Shown piece after piece: positions 12,443 to 13,024 of a stretch of 13,024 bases of DNA (within the stretch, counting starts at the first letter, position 1; each line of letters opens with the position of its first letter). The notes beneath the pieces are model-generated. The model had not been told where the DNA came from. It did not search any database and saw only the letters and a program-made list of their open reading frames with translations. This DNA is from Gammaproteobacteria bacterium. GTDB lineage: Bacteria; Pseudomonadota; Gammaproteobacteria; Pseudomonadales; Pseudohongiellaceae. Location of the stretch: NCBI GenBank assembly GCA_003514305.1, contig DORE01000141.1, positions 1 through 13,024 of the forward strand, written 5' to 3'. The position numbers and the translations under genes were made by a program.

Positions 12443-12835
12443 TTAAGGTTGCAGGGAGTCGATAATGGGACAATGTGAGTCATCGTTATTACTCTGACAT
12501 TGCGTCAATAATGCCTTGAGTGCGCTTTCGAGCCGCTTCAGATCGGCAATTTTTTCCATGACGGCGCTGAGTTTATACTCGGCCAGCTCCTGCACCTGAG
12601 CACATGGGCGGTCATTCAAGCTTAGCAGGTTGGCGATCTCTTCCAGGGTAAACCCCAATTCTTGCGCCCGCTTAATGAACCGGATGCGATTAACCGTTTC
12701 ATCGGGATAATGGCGGTAGCCCAACTCGGGTTTTGGCGGTTGCTCTATTAATCCACGACGCTCATAGAAGCGAACGGTTTCTATATTGATAGCCAGTTCT
12801 TTGGCAACTTTACTGATAGTTCTTGTCATGTTCAT
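12443..12835 (-). CDS. merR: mercury-responsive regulator MerR
   Basis: The product is 130 residues from ATG 12835; ATG 12829 (MTRTISKVAKEL) is an alternative with better ribosome-binding spacing (AAGAG 8 bases upstream). The winged helix-turn-helix spans about 5-75 (INIETVRFYERRGLIEQP). The Hg(II)-binding cysteines C78, C113 and C122 keep the 35- and 9-residue spacings of Tn501 MerR (C82, C117, C126), so mercury sensing is well supported. Unlike Tn501 and Tn21, where merR diverges from merT, it is upstream and co-directional, with the operator 30 bases past its stop. The first ATG overlaps the integrase TGA as ATGA. A candidate promoter lies inside the integrase tail. Confidence 0.95.
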   Translation of the reverse strand: MNMTRTISKVAKELAINIETVRFYERRGLIEQPPKPELGYRHYPDETVNRIRFIKRAQELGFTLEEIANLLSLNDRPCAQVQELAEYKLSAVMEKIADLKRLESALKALLTQCQSNNDDSHCPIIDSLQP

Positions 12836-13024
12836 ATCTCTTTTACCCGAACGGTATCTATAAGAACCGCCATTTTCTCCATCAATATATGGGTAGCGTT
12901 ATTGGAGAGCTGCTGTCCTTCTTCAATGTACTCCCAGACGGTGGCATCGCTCTTCCATCCGCCTTGCTTTTTAATCAACTCAAAATCAACTCGTTCTCGG
13001 GCTGCCGATGTAGAGAGGCCGCGC
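12832..13024 (-). CDS. tyrosine recombinase/integrase, C-terminal part only (5' end outside window)
   Basis: Reading leftward from the right edge, a frame of 63 codons ends at TGA 12834-12832. It begins RGLSTSAARE and includes FELIKKQGGWKSD and TVWEYIEEGQQLSNNA. This matches the C-terminal catalytic region of phage-type integrases: Arg in the HxLRRG-like box, QGGW in place of the more common GHxS (W in the His position), and the nucleophilic Tyr in WEYIEEG. The preceding catalytic residues lie outside. About 45 residues follow the Tyr motif. The stop overlaps the merR start by four bases (ATGA). The frame is intact as far as seen. It implies that the mer operon sits at the end of an integrase-bearing element, such as a genomic island or integrative transposon. 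Confidence 0.85.
   Translation of the reverse strand, partial: RGLSTSAARERVDFELIKKQGGWKSDATVWEYIEEGQQLSNNATHILMEKMAVLIDTVRVKEI
12857..12885 (-). promoter_or_regulatory. candidate merR promoter inside the integrase 3' end
   Basis: On the minus strand, TTGATG (12885-12880) and TATAGA (12862-12857) are spaced by 17 bases and end about 20 bases before the merR start. Each box matches four of six sigma-70 consensus bases. If used, merR would have its own promoter independent of both the integrase transcript and the mer promoter, and would escape the usual autoregulation through a shared operator. Confidence 0.45.

Overview
This window reads as accessory, mobile DNA from a gammaproteobacterium, plausibly aquatic or marine. 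That placement is an inference from moderate base composition and the style of the Mer, Cad and Czc proteins; nothing here identifies a species. It holds two metal-resistance clusters separated by the end of a Tn3-family transposon, plus the tail of a tyrosine recombinase.

Left part (1-3558), cadmium/zinc/lead type efflux. Four genes run leftward: a CDF-type cation transporter with an N-terminal metal-binding domain, a small secreted Cys/His-rich protein resembling CzcI, a 142-residue secreted protein of unknown role, and a CzcC-like outer-membrane factor that runs off the left edge. The inner-membrane partners (czcB and czcA type) would be expected just outside. A divergent cadR-type MerR regulator faces the CDF gene across a MerR-class promoter with a perfect dyad and a 19-base spacer.

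Middle (3559-7854), transposition module. A promoter drives a Phd/YefM antitoxin, an unrecognised 92-residue gene and a ParE/RelE toxin, followed by a full-length Tn3-family transposase (1020 residues, DDE residues visible). A 38-base terminal inverted repeat beginning GGGGTCC ends at 7854, 20 bases beyond tnpA, with its interior to the left. No matching left repeat and no resolvase are visible, so the element probably extends leftward beyond base 1 and may carry the cad/czc genes as cargo.

Right part (7888-12835), a complete leftward mercury-resistance operon: merR, mer operator/promoter, merT, merP, merC, merA, an EAL-domain protein, a merD-like gene and an unrecognised membrane protein with a CGRxHC motif. 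Import (MerT, MerP, MerC) delivers Hg(II) to cytosolic MerA, which reduces it to Hg(0). Unlike the Tn21/Tn501 layout, merR is co-directional with the structural genes, and its start overlaps the stop of a tyrosine recombinase whose last 63 codons fill the right edge.

No tRNA, rRNA or CRISPR was seen. The longest gene-free stretch is 3559-3803 (245 bases). The most interesting items are the EAL gene and the CGRxHC membrane protein inside the mer operon, the merR/integrase overlap, and the three-gene toxin-antitoxin-like cluster feeding into tnpA.
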